64,000 bases of DNA from Chitinophaga sancti (GCF_034087045.1 NZ_CP139247.1:2568001-2632000); one strand, 5' to 3'; counted from the first letter of the stretch, positions 45,834 to 54,875 are shown. Numbers and translations are program-made. The notes: generated from the sequence alone by a model not told the origin.

Positions 45834-46760
45834 ATGCGATCATTGTTGTTATTCATTGTTGCTTTTTTTATCAGTCACATTTCAATTGCCCAGGATACGG
45901 CCAATTATAGGGGGATGACCGTCAATCTGGACGAAGTAGTCGTGCAGGCCAAACGGGTGGGCTTTGATGTCAATAGCTTCATCAAGCGGGTAGAGACAGA
46001 TACTACCTTCTACAGAGCTTTTCGGAACCTTCATTTATTGGGCTATTCGGCCGACAATGATATCCGCATTTATGGGAAGAAAGGAAAGGTAGATGCTTTC
46101 CTGAAAAGCCAGACCGTGCAAACCATGCAGGGAACCTGCCGTACCATGAAAGTACTCCACGAAGAGACGGGTGGCGATTTTTATACTTCCAAAGGCGATT
46201 ATAAGTACTATACTGCTGAACTGTATGCAAACTTCTTCTTTACAAAAGGTACCGTGTGTGCCAAAGCAAACGGTGAATCGATAGAATCCTCCAAAGGTAA
46301 CCTCGCCAAGCACAAAGCCCAGCTAAAACAATTGATTTTCAATCCTGGTCAGCCTATCAAGGGCGTACCTATCGTAGGTGGTAAGGTAGCCATCTTTGAC
46401 CCGGAAGTGATGCGGTTGTACGATTTCTCTATTACTTCAGAGGAATTCAATGGAGTACCCTGCTGGGTGTTTTCTGCAACAGCGAAAAAGAACCTGGGGT
46501 ATTTTGATAAGAATGATATCGTGATCAATGAACTGATCACTTACTTCTCCAAAGAAAGCTTTGATATCGTCAACAGGAAATATTCACTTTCTTATAAAAC
46601 ACTGGTATTTGATTTCAATGTGAAGATGAATGTGCAGCTGGTAAAGAGAGAAAATCTGTTGACGCCGGTTTTAGTAACCTACGAAGGTACATGGGATGTG
46701 CCTTTCAGAAAAAGAGAGACGGCGATATTTATAGCGAAGTTTCATGAGTTTACCAGATAA
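45834..46760 (+). CDS. exported protein of unknown function with SusC-like LDEVVV motif
   Basis: 308 residues with a signal peptide (cut near SIAQ). The mature N-terminus contains LDEVVVQAKR, which matches the motif at the plug entrance of SusC proteins, but no plug, barrel or carboxypeptidase domain follows. The remainder alternates beta-strand-like segments (YYTAELYANFFFT, VPCWVFSATAKKNLGYF) and resembles no family I can name. It is 27 nt downstream of the second anti-sigma gene but has its own -7 element. A terminator at 46773 ends it. Confidence 0.6.
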   Translation: MRSLLLFIVAFFISHISIAQDTANYRGMTVNLDEVVVQAKRVGFDVNSFIKRVETDTTFYRAFRNLHLLGYSADNDIRIYGKKGKVDAFLKSQTVQTMQGTCRTMKVLHEETGGDFYTSKGDYKYYTAELYANFFFTKGTVCAKANGESIESSKGNLAKHKAQLKQLIFNPGQPIKGVPIVGGKVAIFDPEVMRLYDFSITSEEFNGVPCWVFSATAKKNLGYFDKNDIVINELITYFSKESFDIVNRKYSLSYKTLVFDFNVKMNVQLVKRENLLTPVLVTYEGTWDVPFRKRETAIFIAKFHEFTR

Positions 46761-46772
46761 ATAGAGGCATTA

Positions 46773-46810
46773 TAGCAAAAGCCCCGTTCCGAGGAACGGG
46801 GCTTTTGCTA
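46773..46810. terminator. strong bidirectional terminator
   Basis: Perfect 18-bp inverted repeat (TAGCAAAAGCCCCGTTCC and its complement) around two bases, between convergent genes. Confidence 0.85.
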
Positions 46811-46871
46811 TTTTAATGTATGACTGTGCTATTTTAATGTATGACTGTGCTGTTTTAATGTATAACCGTGA
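46809..46871. repeat. three tandem 21-bp units overlapping a gene's end
   Basis: Two identical units TATTTTAATGTATGACTGTGC (split across 46809-46829 and 46830-46850) and a third diverged unit at 46851-46871. Read on the minus strand each unit contains Thr-Val-Ile-His-stop; the third is the true end of the T9SS gene. Confidence 0.85.
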
Positions 46872-48516
46872 TGGCGCCTGTTTTTCTAATGTGTTCTCCT
46901 GTTTTCTGCACTGTATACTCCATCACCCACACATATGTTCCGACTGGTACCCTTGTTCCGTTCCTCGTACCTGTCCAGCCAATATCCGGATCTGTGGTAT
47001 AGTAGATCTGCGCACCCCATCTATCATATACACTAATCGAAAACGACTGCAGGGGGCACCTGTATTTCGGTCGGAACAGATCATTGCTCCCATCTCCATT
47101 CGGGCTAAAACCACTTGGTAACCATACCTGACATTCACAATCCTTAAACCCTACTTCCACAGAATCAATCGCTGTACCACAGGTATTTTGCGCCACGACG
47201 GCATAGATGCCGGCGGTATTCACTTTGTAGAGTGCTACCGTACTACTGTCCTGCCATTTATAGTTATTGCCCGCACCTTTTGGATACAGGGTATAAATCT
47301 CTCCGTTGCATAGCACCGTGTCTCTACCCAGGCTTACGCGCAGGGTATCTTCGATCTGTACATGAACCGTATCACTGGATACACATCTGCCTATCTGTGC
47401 ACGCACATAATAATAACCGGTTTTGGTTACATAATAGGTGGCCTGCTTACTGGTATCCTGCCAGCGGTAGGTACCGGTGCCGAAATCGGCAGTCAATATA
47501 AGTTTTTCACCTTTACAGATGATGGTATCATTACCGAGGTTTACATTGCGCAGGGCATTGTAACGTACCCGGATGGTATCGATCACATTACAGGTGTTAT
47601 TGATTGTAGCATAGCACCACAAATCTGCCGGGCGGCTGGCAGACACCGTGGGGGTGGTAGCACCGGTGCTCCACAGGTAAGCTGTTGCCCCGGAAGTACT
47701 GCCATTGATAATCACTGTTTCGTCAGGGCATAATAAAGTATCCGGACCCAGTGAGTATGGATGCTCAGTGCCAGCAAATGAAATAGTGATACTGTCGCTA
47801 AAAATACCGCAACCTTTGGCGTTGGCATTCACGATATACATGAATGGCGCACGGGCGGTGTCGCTATGAACAACGATATCCGGCGTAGTTTCTCCCGTAT
47901 TCCAGGAGAAAGTACAGTTCTGGGCGGTAGCGTCCAGTTGCAAGTATTCATTGAGACAAAGCACCACGTCGTTTCCCAGTTCTATTTCCGGTTCCGGGGT
48001 ATAGAATACGTTCATGGAATCAGGTACCAGGCAACCATTGATCTTTACCTTGTAAGTCTGCATGGTATCTACCACGATGCTCTGACCGGTGGAGCTGTCC
48101 TGCCACAGGTAGGAGGCCCCGGCTACATAAGGAGCGGTCAGGGTAATGGTAGTGCCTTCGCAGAGGGTAGAGTCGGTAGGACCAAAGTCGTAAGGTACGG
48201 GTGCCACGATGGTGACCAAATTGGTCGAAATGTCTTCCACACCACTCCGGTAAGCAACCAGGGTAATGGTATAGTCGCCAAGGGTGCTGTAAAGGTGAAC
48301 CCCGTTGATGGCCTTGGAAGAATCGTACCTGCCGGATGCCGGATCGCCATAATACCATTTGACGGAGTCGATGCCGTCACGGTCAGCGCTAGCAATGATA
48401 AAACGAATACTATCGTTTTGGCAGGTTGAGTTGAAGGTAAAAGGCGTAGACGCCTGCGCGGTGATTGAACCGAGTAAAACGAGTAATACAACAAAAATTA
48501 GATATAGGTTTCTCAT
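46855..48516 (-). CDS. T9SS cargo protein with PKD-like domain and gliding-type C-terminal domain
   Basis: 553 residues. Signal peptide (cut near TAQA), a PKD-like domain at about residues 25-110 (VKWYYGDPASGRYDSS, YTITLVAYRSG), then five repeated modules of about 65-75 residues, each starting with LGxDTxLCxGE-type sequence and containing a YxWxDSS core. The last 90 residues (WLPSGFSPNGDGSNDLFRP, YDRWGAQIYY, GTYVWVMEY) are the gliding motility-associated C-terminal domain used for type IX secretion. The protein is expected on the cell surface or in the medium, probably adhesive. Its final codons are copied twice downstream as a 21-bp repeat. Confidence 0.85.
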   Translation of the reverse strand: MRNLYLIFVVLLVLLGSITAQASTPFTFNSTCQNDSIRFIIASADRDGIDSVKWYYGDPASGRYDSSKAINGVHLYSTLGDYTITLVAYRSGVEDISTNLVTIVAPVPYDFGPTDSTLCEGTTITLTAPYVAGASYLWQDSSTGQSIVVDTMQTYKVKINGCLVPDSMNVFYTPEPEIELGNDVVLCLNEYLQLDATAQNCTFSWNTGETTPDIVVHSDTARAPFMYIVNANAKGCGIFSDSITISFAGTEHPYSLGPDTLLCPDETVIINGSTSGATAYLWSTGATTPTVSASRPADLWCYATINNTCNVIDTIRVRYNALRNVNLGNDTIICKGEKLILTADFGTGTYRWQDTSKQATYYVTKTGYYYVRAQIGRCVSSDTVHVQIEDTLRVSLGRDTVLCNGEIYTLYPKGAGNNYKWQDSSTVALYKVNTAGIYAVVAQNTCGTAIDSVEVGFKDCECQVWLPSGFSPNGDGSNDLFRPKYRCPLQSFSISVYDRWGAQIYYTTDPDIGWTGTRNGTRVPVGTYVWVMEYTVQKTGEHIRKTGAITVIH

Positions 48517-48603
48517 GCTTGGGACATGGGTAAGGCATAAAATTAACAGAAATTCATGATATATGGTATTTTTTTAATAGAAACATACAACTTCATTCCA
48601 TGC

Positions 48604-48632
48604 TCAGGCATCCCGCCATGCGGGATGCCTGA
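48604..48632 (-). terminator. hairpin after rluD-type gene
   Basis: Perfect 13-bp GC-rich inverted repeat TCAGGCATCCCGC / GCGGGATGCCTGA with loop CAT, eight bases after the stop. There is no T run, so it may protect or end the transcript. Confidence 0.55.
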
Positions 48633-48639
48633 TTAACAA

Positions 48640-49707
48640 CTAATCTTCCAGCGGCCTTGCAGAGATATATCTTCTCCATTTTTCTAACACCGCTTTAAAA
48701 TCTTCCGGCATTGGACTCTCAAAATGGACAGGCTTGCGGGTACGTGGATGAATAAAGCCTAAAGTCTGGGCATGCAGGGCATGTCTTGGCATGAGCTCAA
48801 AGCAGTTCTCCACAAATTGCTTGTATTTATTAAAAACGGTGCCTTTCAGAATACGGTTACCGCCATAGGTATCGTCGTTGAACAGGGAATGCCCGATATG
48901 CTGCATGTGCACCCTGATCTGGTGGGTACGACCCGTTTCCAGCCGGCACTCAATGAGTGTGACATAGTTAAAGCGTTCCAGCACCTTGTAGTGGGTGATA
49001 GCGTCTTTTCCATATTCTCCTTCAGGATATGCATCCATGATCTTTCTGAAACGTTGGTGGCGACCTACGTGGGCTTCAACCGTTCCTTCATCTTCTTCAA
49101 AATCTCCCCATACCAGGGCAATGTACCGGCGCTGTACTGTGTGGTCAAAGAATTGCTTTGCCAGGTCATTCATCGCCTTTTCTGATTTGGCAATGACGAG
49201 CAAACCACTGGTATTCTTATCAATACGGTGTACAAGGCCAAAACGGGGGATTTCAGGCTCCGTGACCTCAGCGTTCTGACCACCCAGGTACCAGGCCAGC
49301 CCGTTTACCAGGGTACCGGTATAGTTTCCGCAACCCGGATGTACTACCATTCCTGGTTGCTTGTTGATAATCATAATGTCTTCATCCTCAAATACAATAT
49401 TCAGGTCCAGCTGTTCTGGTATTACATCTGTATTCTCAGGATTCTTGCTCGTCATTACCACGATCTTGTCGAAGGCTTTGACTTTATAGTTGGACTTGAC
49501 GGGTTTATCATTGACAATGACCCAACCTGATTCGCAGGCCTGCTGAATTTTGTTGCGGGTAGCACCTTCTACCCTGTTCATCAGGAATTTATCGATACGA
49601 AGAGGCTCTTGTCCCTTGTCGGCAACAATATTGACACGCTCATATAGCTCTTCACTGCCTTCGCCGCTTTCCAGCTCATCATCCAGTTCAATCAGATCTT
49701 CGGTCAT
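48640..49707 (-). CDS. RluD-family 23S rRNA pseudouridine synthase
   Basis: 355 residues from ATG 49707 (MTEDLIELDDELE). A TTG start at 49728 lies inside the -7 promoter element and is therefore unlikely. The acidic N-terminus is followed by an S4 RNA-binding domain (LRIDKFLMNRVEGATRNKIQ, residues about 37-85) and the catalytic domain with HRIDKNTSGLLVIAK holding Asp163. Family members convert specific uridines of rRNA to pseudouridine; E. coli RluD acts on helix 69. Divergent from lipB across a repeat-rich 316-bp region. Confidence 0.92.
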   Translation of the reverse strand: MTEDLIELDDELESGEGSEELYERVNIVADKGQEPLRIDKFLMNRVEGATRNKIQQACESGWVIVNDKPVKSNYKVKAFDKIVVMTSKNPENTDVIPEQLDLNIVFEDEDIMIINKQPGMVVHPGCGNYTGTLVNGLAWYLGGQNAEVTEPEIPRFGLVHRIDKNTSGLLVIAKSEKAMNDLAKQFFDHTVQRRYIALVWGDFEEDEGTVEAHVGRHQRFRKIMDAYPEGEYGKDAITHYKVLERFNYVTLIECRLETGRTHQIRVHMQHIGHSLFNDDTYGGNRILKGTVFNKYKQFVENCFELMPRHALHAQTLGFIHPRTRKPVHFESPMPEDFKAVLEKWRRYISARPLED

Positions 49708-49725
49708 GTAGTTCAAAAATTTCTG

Positions 49726-49733
49726 CAAAGGTA
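49726..49733 (-). promoter_or_regulatory. -7 promoter element of rluD-type gene
   Basis: Minus-strand TACCTTTG, a perfect TAnnTTTG, 18 bases before ATG 49707. It overlaps the alternative TTG codon and so argues against it. Confidence 0.45.
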
Positions 49734-49791
49734 TGTCATTTTGGCCGTTTCATAAGTATGGCCATAGGCCGATCCTATACCTGACCTGTCA

Positions 49792-49900
49792 ATAACCCGT
49801 AGATATCCCGTAGATAACCCGCCTCTCTATAAATGCGGCTTATTGGCGGCTTATAGGCGGGTTATATGCGGGTTATATGCGGCTTATAGGCGGGATATCT
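49792..49900. repeat. bipartite array of 11-bp repeats in opposite orientations
   Basis: Left block, three units: ATAACCCGTAG, ATATCCCGTAG, ATAACCCGCCT (49792-49824). Right block, six units in the reverse sense: GCGGCTTATTG, GCGGCTTATAG, GCGGGTTATAT twice, GCGGCTTATAG, GCGGGATATCT (49835-49900). The core GCGGGTTAT or its complement recurs throughout. Confidence 0.85.
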
Positions 49901-50008
49901 CTCTGAGATGGCTATAGTCGTGCTATAGAGCGGATGGCGCTTCGGGATGGCCGTGTGTAGTGAGTTGTAACGAGGAGCTGATTTCATTTCCGGAAGACAA
50001 CATTTCAG

Positions 50009-50016
50009 TAACTTTG
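50009..50016 (+). promoter_or_regulatory. -7 promoter element of lipB
   Basis: TAACTTTG, identical to the element before the trmH-type gene, ending seven bases before the lipB ATG. Confidence 0.45.
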
Positions 50017-50023
50017 CCCGGTT

Positions 50024-50737
50024 ATGACCAACAGAACCATTCATATCCAGGACCTTGGAGTAATTGAGTATCAACCAGCCTGGGATTTCCAGGAGCAGTT
50101 GCTGCAGGAGAACGTAAGAATCAAACAGGCAAGAGGCAGGGGAGAGCTCCCCGCCAATGGTGTAGTAGAAACAACAAATCACTTCCTCTTTTGTGAACAC
50201 CCCCCTGTATACACCCTTGGCAAGAGCGGGCATATGGAAAACCTGCTCCTTAATGAAGAACAGTTGGCGGACAAGGGTATTACTTTTGTACCCACCAACA
50301 GGGGAGGGGATATCACCTACCATGGCCCGGGACAGGTAGTAGGGTATCCGATCCTGGACCTCGAACATTTTTTTACTGATATAGGCAAATACCTTCGTTT
50401 ACTGGAAGAAGTCGTGATCCGCACACTGGCGGACTATGGCATCAAAGGAGACCGTTCTCCGGGAGAGACGGGCGTATGGCTGGATCCTGAAGATCCTAAA
50501 AAAGCCCGCAAGATCTGTGCGATGGGAGTACGTTGCAGCCGCTGGGTGACCATGCATGGTTTTGCACTGAATGTAAATACTGACCTGAATTACTTCAGTA
50601 ACATTATTCCCTGCGGAATTGTGGATAAGAAAGTAGCTGCCATGCAGGAAGAGCTGGGCAGGGAAATTCCCCTGTCAGAAGTGAAGGAGAAATTATTAAA
50701 ACATTTTGCCGAAGTCTTTGACGCGGTGATCGCATAA
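50024..50737 (+). CDS. lipB: octanoyltransferase (lipoate biosynthesis)
   Basis: 237 residues. The conserved motifs are RGGDITYHGPGQVVGYPI (residues 93-110), MGVRCSRWVTMHGFALNVN and IIPCGIVDKKVAA with the catalytic Cys197. The enzyme moves octanoyl from acyl carrier protein to lipoyl domains of 2-oxoacid dehydrogenases, the first step of lipoate synthesis; LipA is not in the window. It is a single-gene unit with a terminator directly after. Confidence 0.96.
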   Translation: MTNRTIHIQDLGVIEYQPAWDFQEQLLQENVRIKQARGRGELPANGVVETTNHFLFCEHPPVYTLGKSGHMENLLLNEEQLADKGITFVPTNRGGDITYHGPGQVVGYPILDLEHFFTDIGKYLRLLEEVVIRTLADYGIKGDRSPGETGVWLDPEDPKKARKICAMGVRCSRWVTMHGFALNVNTDLNYFSNIIPCGIVDKKVAAMQEELGREIPLSEVKEKLLKHFAEVFDAVIA

Positions 50738-50774
50738 AAAAGAGGGTGTATCAGGAAAGATACACCCTCTTTTA
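50738..50774. terminator. terminator after lipB
   Basis: Perfect 15-bp inverted repeat AAAAGAGGGTGTATC / GATACACCCTCTTTT with a 6-nt loop, immediately after the lipB stop. Confidence 0.88.
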
Positions 50775-50803
50775 ATTTGGATACCTGATGGTATACCCTC
50801 TTT

Positions 50804-51604
50804 TTAGTTTCTATAGATGAGTGGGATGAATACATTCCACTTTTCCAGTACTTTTCCGTCTTCTAAAATTTCGAAATTGAACCAGCCGGCATGGAGGAAG
50901 ATGGCTTTTTCCAGGATAAGGAAAGGCTCTTTTACCTCTTTGATGTCGAATAGGAAGCTTCCATCCTGTTCAAAAAACTTGATTACATATCTTTTATTGG
51001 GTGCTTCAGGCAGTTTGATATTCACATTGCCATCAGCAGTAGTATAAATGTAATTGGAAGGATGCCATACGATCTTCTCTTCTTTGGGTGCTTCCTTTTC
51101 CTTTACCGTGGCAGCTCCTTTGTCAGTCATTACAGGTGGCGGTGCGGTGGAGGTCGCTATACCTGCGGCTTTGGCTGCGGAGATAGCGGCTTTTACATCG
51201 GCGGCGGTCAGTTTTTCCCTGTCATTGATGGTGGAGTCCGGAACAGCCAGGACAACCTTGGTAAAAAAGTAGCGGCCGTTGTTAAAAATGATCAACATAC
51301 GGTAATAGTTGGAGCCTGGTAATGGCTTACCGTCGTCGTAGGCACACCGGATATCTCCGGGATTGGCGATATAACCAATGGTATTAAAGTTCAGGACGCT
51401 GTCCAGCGAGCGCTGAACGCCGATCGACTTCACGTCTCTGAAACCCGATATAAATTCAAGACGGTTCTTCCCTGTTTGAATCAGGGCCGAAAATTCCGGA
51501 AATACCGGGAGTGGTTTTTGTTGAACCTGTTGAGCCTGTACTGAAAATACTAATGCTGATAGTGCTAATACTGTGACAATAAAAATTCGCGACAACTGCT
51601 TCAT
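50804..51604 (-). CDS. exported protein of unknown function
   Basis: 266 residues with a clear signal peptide (MKQLSRIFIVTVLALSALVF, cut near VQAQ). The first 100 mature residues include NRLEFISGF and YYRMLIIFNNGRYFFTKVV, a fibronectin-like strand pattern. A low-complexity Ala/Pro/Glu linker (about residues 130-175) leads to a second beta domain starting at WHPSNYIYTT. I do not recognise the family. A minus-strand TATATTTG element lies 32 bases before the start. Confidence 0.65.
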   Translation of the reverse strand: MKQLSRIFIVTVLALSALVFSVQAQQVQQKPLPVFPEFSALIQTGKNRLEFISGFRDVKSIGVQRSLDSVLNFNTIGYIANPGDIRCAYDDGKPLPGSNYYRMLIIFNNGRYFFTKVVLAVPDSTINDREKLTAADVKAAISAAKAAGIATSTAPPPVMTDKGAATVKEKEAPKEEKIVWHPSNYIYTTADGNVNIKLPEAPNKRYVIKFFEQDGSFLFDIKEVKEPFLILEKAIFLHAGWFNFEILEDGKVLEKWNVFIPLIYRN

Positions 51605-51636
51605 AAATTCCTGATTCCTGTAACTACAATTAGCTT

Positions 51637-51644
51637 CAAATATA
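51637..51644 (-). promoter_or_regulatory. -7 promoter element of the 50804-51604 gene
   Basis: CAAATATA on the plus strand is TATATTTG (perfect TAnnTTTG) on the minus strand, 32 bases before the ATG. Confidence 0.4.
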
Positions 51645-51711
51645 GTAAACGCCTTTTTAAATATTCGTTAATATACTAATATACCGGGTAGAAGGAGAAA
51701 GATATTTTTCT

Positions 51712-52599
51712 TTAGTAGTGTAATAACCCTGGTTTGAGTGAAAGGTTGCCCTGTAATCCGCCTGAATGGATCAATAAAACCCTGCTTCCCGGGGGATATA
51801 AACCACTTTCTACATCTTTTTTAAATCCTTGTACCAATTTGCCTGTATACACTACATCCAATGGGATTTTAGTTTCATTATAAAAGTGATTCATGCATTC
51901 AATGAGGGCCGGAGTGACCTTTGCATACCCGCCACCATGGTGTTCATGAACCAATTCCCACTGGGGGGCACTGCGATCTTTCAGCAATGCTTTTACCTCT
52001 TCTGAAAGATAGTGTGCCCCTTTTAAAGCTACATACCCTTTTAGTTGCTGGGATGGCTCCGCACTATTAATCAACCCTGCCAGCGTTGTACCAGTCCCTA
52101 CCGCACAAATAATGTGGGTAAAACGGGAAACATCCTGGATAGATAAGATCTCTTCACACCCTTCCGCACCTTCCGCATTATGCCCTCCTTCAGGCACAAA
52201 ATAAGCATCCCGAAAGACCTCTTTCCAATCAATCGATTCTTTCTGTTTATACACCTCTCTTGTTACAAAATGCAACTGCATACCCTGTTGTTTTGCCAGT
52301 GCTAAAGTATGACTTAACACAGGCGCCGCTTCTCCCCGCACTACTGCCGTACACCGCATTCCCAACAATCTGCATGCTGCCGCTGTGGCCGCCAGGTGAT
52401 TGGAATATGCACCTCCAAAAGTTACAATATGATCCATTCCATCCGCCTTAGCAGCCGCAATATTACATTGCAGCTTGAACCATTTATTTCCTGATACTTC
52501 ACTGTGTAAAAGGTCTAAACGCAACATGGCTGCCTGTATTGTACCGGGCAGCCATGTTGGTGTAATATTTTGTAACTGAATATTTCGATTGTCAAACAT
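51712..52599 (-). CDS. PLP-dependent D-cysteine desulfhydrase / ACC deaminase-like enzyme
   Basis: 295 residues, fold type II PLP enzyme. Lys39 in SGNKWFKL is the expected Schiff-base lysine, followed by FGGAYSNHLAATAA (phosphate and carboxylate contacts) and GTGTTLAGLI near the PLP phosphate. The family contains 1-aminocyclopropane-1-carboxylate deaminase and D-cysteine desulfhydrase; the sequence does not settle which. The ATG overlaps the stop of the GH20 gene (TAATG), so the enzyme is translationally coupled to a chitin-sugar hydrolase, an unusual partner. Confidence 0.82.
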   Translation of the reverse strand: MFDNRNIQLQNITPTWLPGTIQAAMLRLDLLHSEVSGNKWFKLQCNIAAAKADGMDHIVTFGGAYSNHLAATAAACRLLGMRCTAVVRGEAAPVLSHTLALAKQQGMQLHFVTREVYKQKESIDWKEVFRDAYFVPEGGHNAEGAEGCEEILSIQDVSRFTHIICAVGTGTTLAGLINSAEPSQQLKGYVALKGAHYLSEEVKALLKDRSAPQWELVHEHHGGGYAKVTPALIECMNHFYNETKIPLDVVYTGKLVQGFKKDVESGLYPPGSRVLLIHSGGLQGNLSLKPGLLHY

Positions 52600-54875
52600 T
52601 AATAAAACAGGCTATTGCGCAAATTTAATGCTTGTGTGCCTTTTGACAGCAAGACATTTATCCAGCCAATCTCACCAGTATTAAAATACTGTATCCTGAT
52701 TTTATGGTATCCCTTCTTTAATCCGATCACGCCTACTTTTTCTGTCGTGCCATGTACACCATCATTATCTGCTACTACTTCATCATCGATGTATAAAACC
52801 GATCCGTCGTCAGAGAGGAGGTTGAATGTATACAGGGCATCCGCATCTACTTTTACATAACCTTTGTAAGTGATTCCGAAATCTTTCTTTGCAGCAAGGA
52901 AAGGCCGCAGATCCAGACCCGCAATCGTACCCGCACTATCACCTTTCTCCGGTAGCTCTTTTGCAGTTTTGGGCACATTCTTATACACTGCTGAGAACCG
53001 TAATCCGTTATTTGCAGGTTTTACATTTGCAGCTTCTTTGTAAGGTTTACGTGTATAAGTCGTGCTGTATACATTACTCTTACGACCACCAGGTGTTACT
53101 TCTATATACTTCAATACAACCGTTCCATTCTCAGGTACACTGATGGCGAATGGCCGTGCATACCGTTTGCTGGTAATAGCTGGTCCACTACCATCAATGG
53201 TGTAGAATATAGCGGCGCCTTTTACACCGGGAGTGAGTGTCACCGTTGTATTTGCTGTCGCAATCAGCGTATCTTTCAATTGTGCAGGTTCTGGTATTCT
53301 GAAGTTTACTCCCTGCTTGTCAATAGCTGCTAGTACGGCTGGTGCTTTCTTCTGGAAGCGGTTCCAGTCACGCTTAGCAGCAGGAGACCAGGCTACTTCA
53401 GACAATGCTAATGCTCTGGGCCAGGCCATGTAATCTACATAAGTCTGATCAGGCATATATTCTGTCCATATATTCGCCTGCACACCTTTGATATATTTCT
53501 GCTCTTCTGCATTCAGTGAAGGTGGCAATGGCTCGTAGTTATACACTGTGTTTAGTGAAAGATAATTGCCAATTCGGCTGGGCTCTGTCGCCTCAGGGCT
53601 TTGGTAGTAATCGAGGTAGAGGTAAGTATTAGGAGACATGATTACATCATGTTTTTCCTTTGCGGCAGCAATACCACCCGCTTCTCCCCGCCAGCTCATA
53701 ACAGTTGCATTTGGTGCTAAGCCACCTTCCAGAATTTCATCCCAGCCAATGATGTTGCGACCTTTACTATTCACAAACTTTTCCATTCGCTGTATGAAAT
53801 AACTCTGCAAAGCATGCTCGTCTTTTAATCCCAGTTTCTGCATGAGTGCCTGTACCTGTGGCGATTCTTTCCAGCGATCTTTCGGACATTCGTCACCGCC
53901 TATATGAATATACTTACCTGGGAAGAGATCCATTACTTCTGTAAGTACATCCTGCAGGAAAGTGAATACAGAATCATTTGCAGGATTCAGTACTTCTTTC
54001 GAAATACCAAAGGTGGTCATGGTCTCATATTGCTTGCCGTAACCAAAGCTGGGAAACGCTGCCAGTACTGCCTGTGAGTGGCCTGGCATTTCTATTTCAG
54101 GAATGATTGTGATATGTCTGTCCGCAGCATACTTTACGATATCCCTGATTTCATTCTGTGTATAAAATCCACCGTATGGCTTACCATCATAAGTATTGCT
54201 GCGTGCAGCATGACCTACTACGGTTTCTTTTCTTTGAGAAGCGATCTTTGTAAGCTGTGGATATTTCTTAATTTCAATACGCCATCCCTGATCTTCTGTG
54301 AGGTGCCAGTGGAAGCGGTTGAACTTATACTGTGCCATCACATCGATGAACTTTTTTACATAATCAGGCGGGAAGAAATGACGACCTACATCCAGCATCA
54401 GACCCCGATAGGCGAAGCGGGGTGCATCGGAAATTTCCACCCCTGGTATATGGATCGCAGCGCTTTTTTCAGCAGGTAATAACTGTTGTAAAGTTTGCAG
54501 GCCATAGAACAGACCCGCTGCATCACCTTTCAGTGCAATGGTACCATTGTTTACAAAAAGTGTATAGGCCTCTGGCGCACCGGTTGTTTCTTTGATGTCG
54601 ATAACGGCGGTGGACTTTACTTTCGGCACTGGTTTATCAGTCACTTCTACTTTAAACCCATAAGCACTTTGCAAAAAAGCATTGAGTAAACCGGCAGTGG
54701 TTTTGGCGGCAGTACCTTCATAATGGATCAGTGCATTCTCATTCAACACAAAACTACCCGGTATACTTTGCAGTGACTTTGGCTCCGGGATGATCATGAT
54801 GTCAGCTGTTTTCTTTTGAGCAGTACCATACAGGCACAGCAGCGCAGATAGAGTTGACAGGATTAGTTTTTTCAT
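52599..54875 (-). CDS. beta-N-acetylhexosaminidase, GH20
   Basis: 758 residues with a signal peptide (cut near GTAQ). A GH20b-type N-terminal domain (about residues 25-150) precedes the catalytic barrel: RGLMLDVGRHFFPP, FHWHLTEDQGWRIEI and HIGGDECPKDRW, where D328-E329 are the catalytic pair for substrate-assisted hydrolysis. After the barrel there is a chitobiase-like segment and a C-terminal PA14-like domain (about residues 640-745, TYKGYVKVDADALYTFNLLS). It removes terminal GlcNAc or GalNAc from glycans or chitin oligomers. The GH29 gene lies upstream on the same strand. Confidence 0.93.
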   Translation of the reverse strand: MKKLILSTLSALLCLYGTAQKKTADIMIIPEPKSLQSIPGSFVLNENALIHYEGTAAKTTAGLLNAFLQSAYGFKVEVTDKPVPKVKSTAVIDIKETTGAPEAYTLFVNNGTIALKGDAAGLFYGLQTLQQLLPAEKSAAIHIPGVEISDAPRFAYRGLMLDVGRHFFPPDYVKKFIDVMAQYKFNRFHWHLTEDQGWRIEIKKYPQLTKIASQRKETVVGHAARSNTYDGKPYGGFYTQNEIRDIVKYAADRHITIIPEIEMPGHSQAVLAAFPSFGYGKQYETMTTFGISKEVLNPANDSVFTFLQDVLTEVMDLFPGKYIHIGGDECPKDRWKESPQVQALMQKLGLKDEHALQSYFIQRMEKFVNSKGRNIIGWDEILEGGLAPNATVMSWRGEAGGIAAAKEKHDVIMSPNTYLYLDYYQSPEATEPSRIGNYLSLNTVYNYEPLPPSLNAEEQKYIKGVQANIWTEYMPDQTYVDYMAWPRALALSEVAWSPAAKRDWNRFQKKAPAVLAAIDKQGVNFRIPEPAQLKDTLIATANTTVTLTPGVKGAAIFYTIDGSGPAITSKRYARPFAISVPENGTVVLKYIEVTPGGRKSNVYSTTYTRKPYKEAANVKPANNGLRFSAVYKNVPKTAKELPEKGDSAGTIAGLDLRPFLAAKKDFGITYKGYVKVDADALYTFNLLSDDGSVLYIDDEVVADNDGVHGTTEKVGVIGLKKGYHKIRIQYFNTGEIGWINVLLSKGTQALNLRNSLFY

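Larger units (their letters stand above)
49708..50023. other. divergent intergenic region rluD/lipB with repeats
   Basis: 316 bases. It holds the rluD -7 element (49726-49733), a bipartite array of 11-bp repeats (49792-49900), a few loose CTATAG copies at 49910-49930, and the lipB -7 element (50009-50016). Confidence 0.7.

Noticed and set aside
49835..49900. The 11-bp repeats as a CRISPR array
   Set aside because: Repeats are far too short, there are no spacers and no cas genes.
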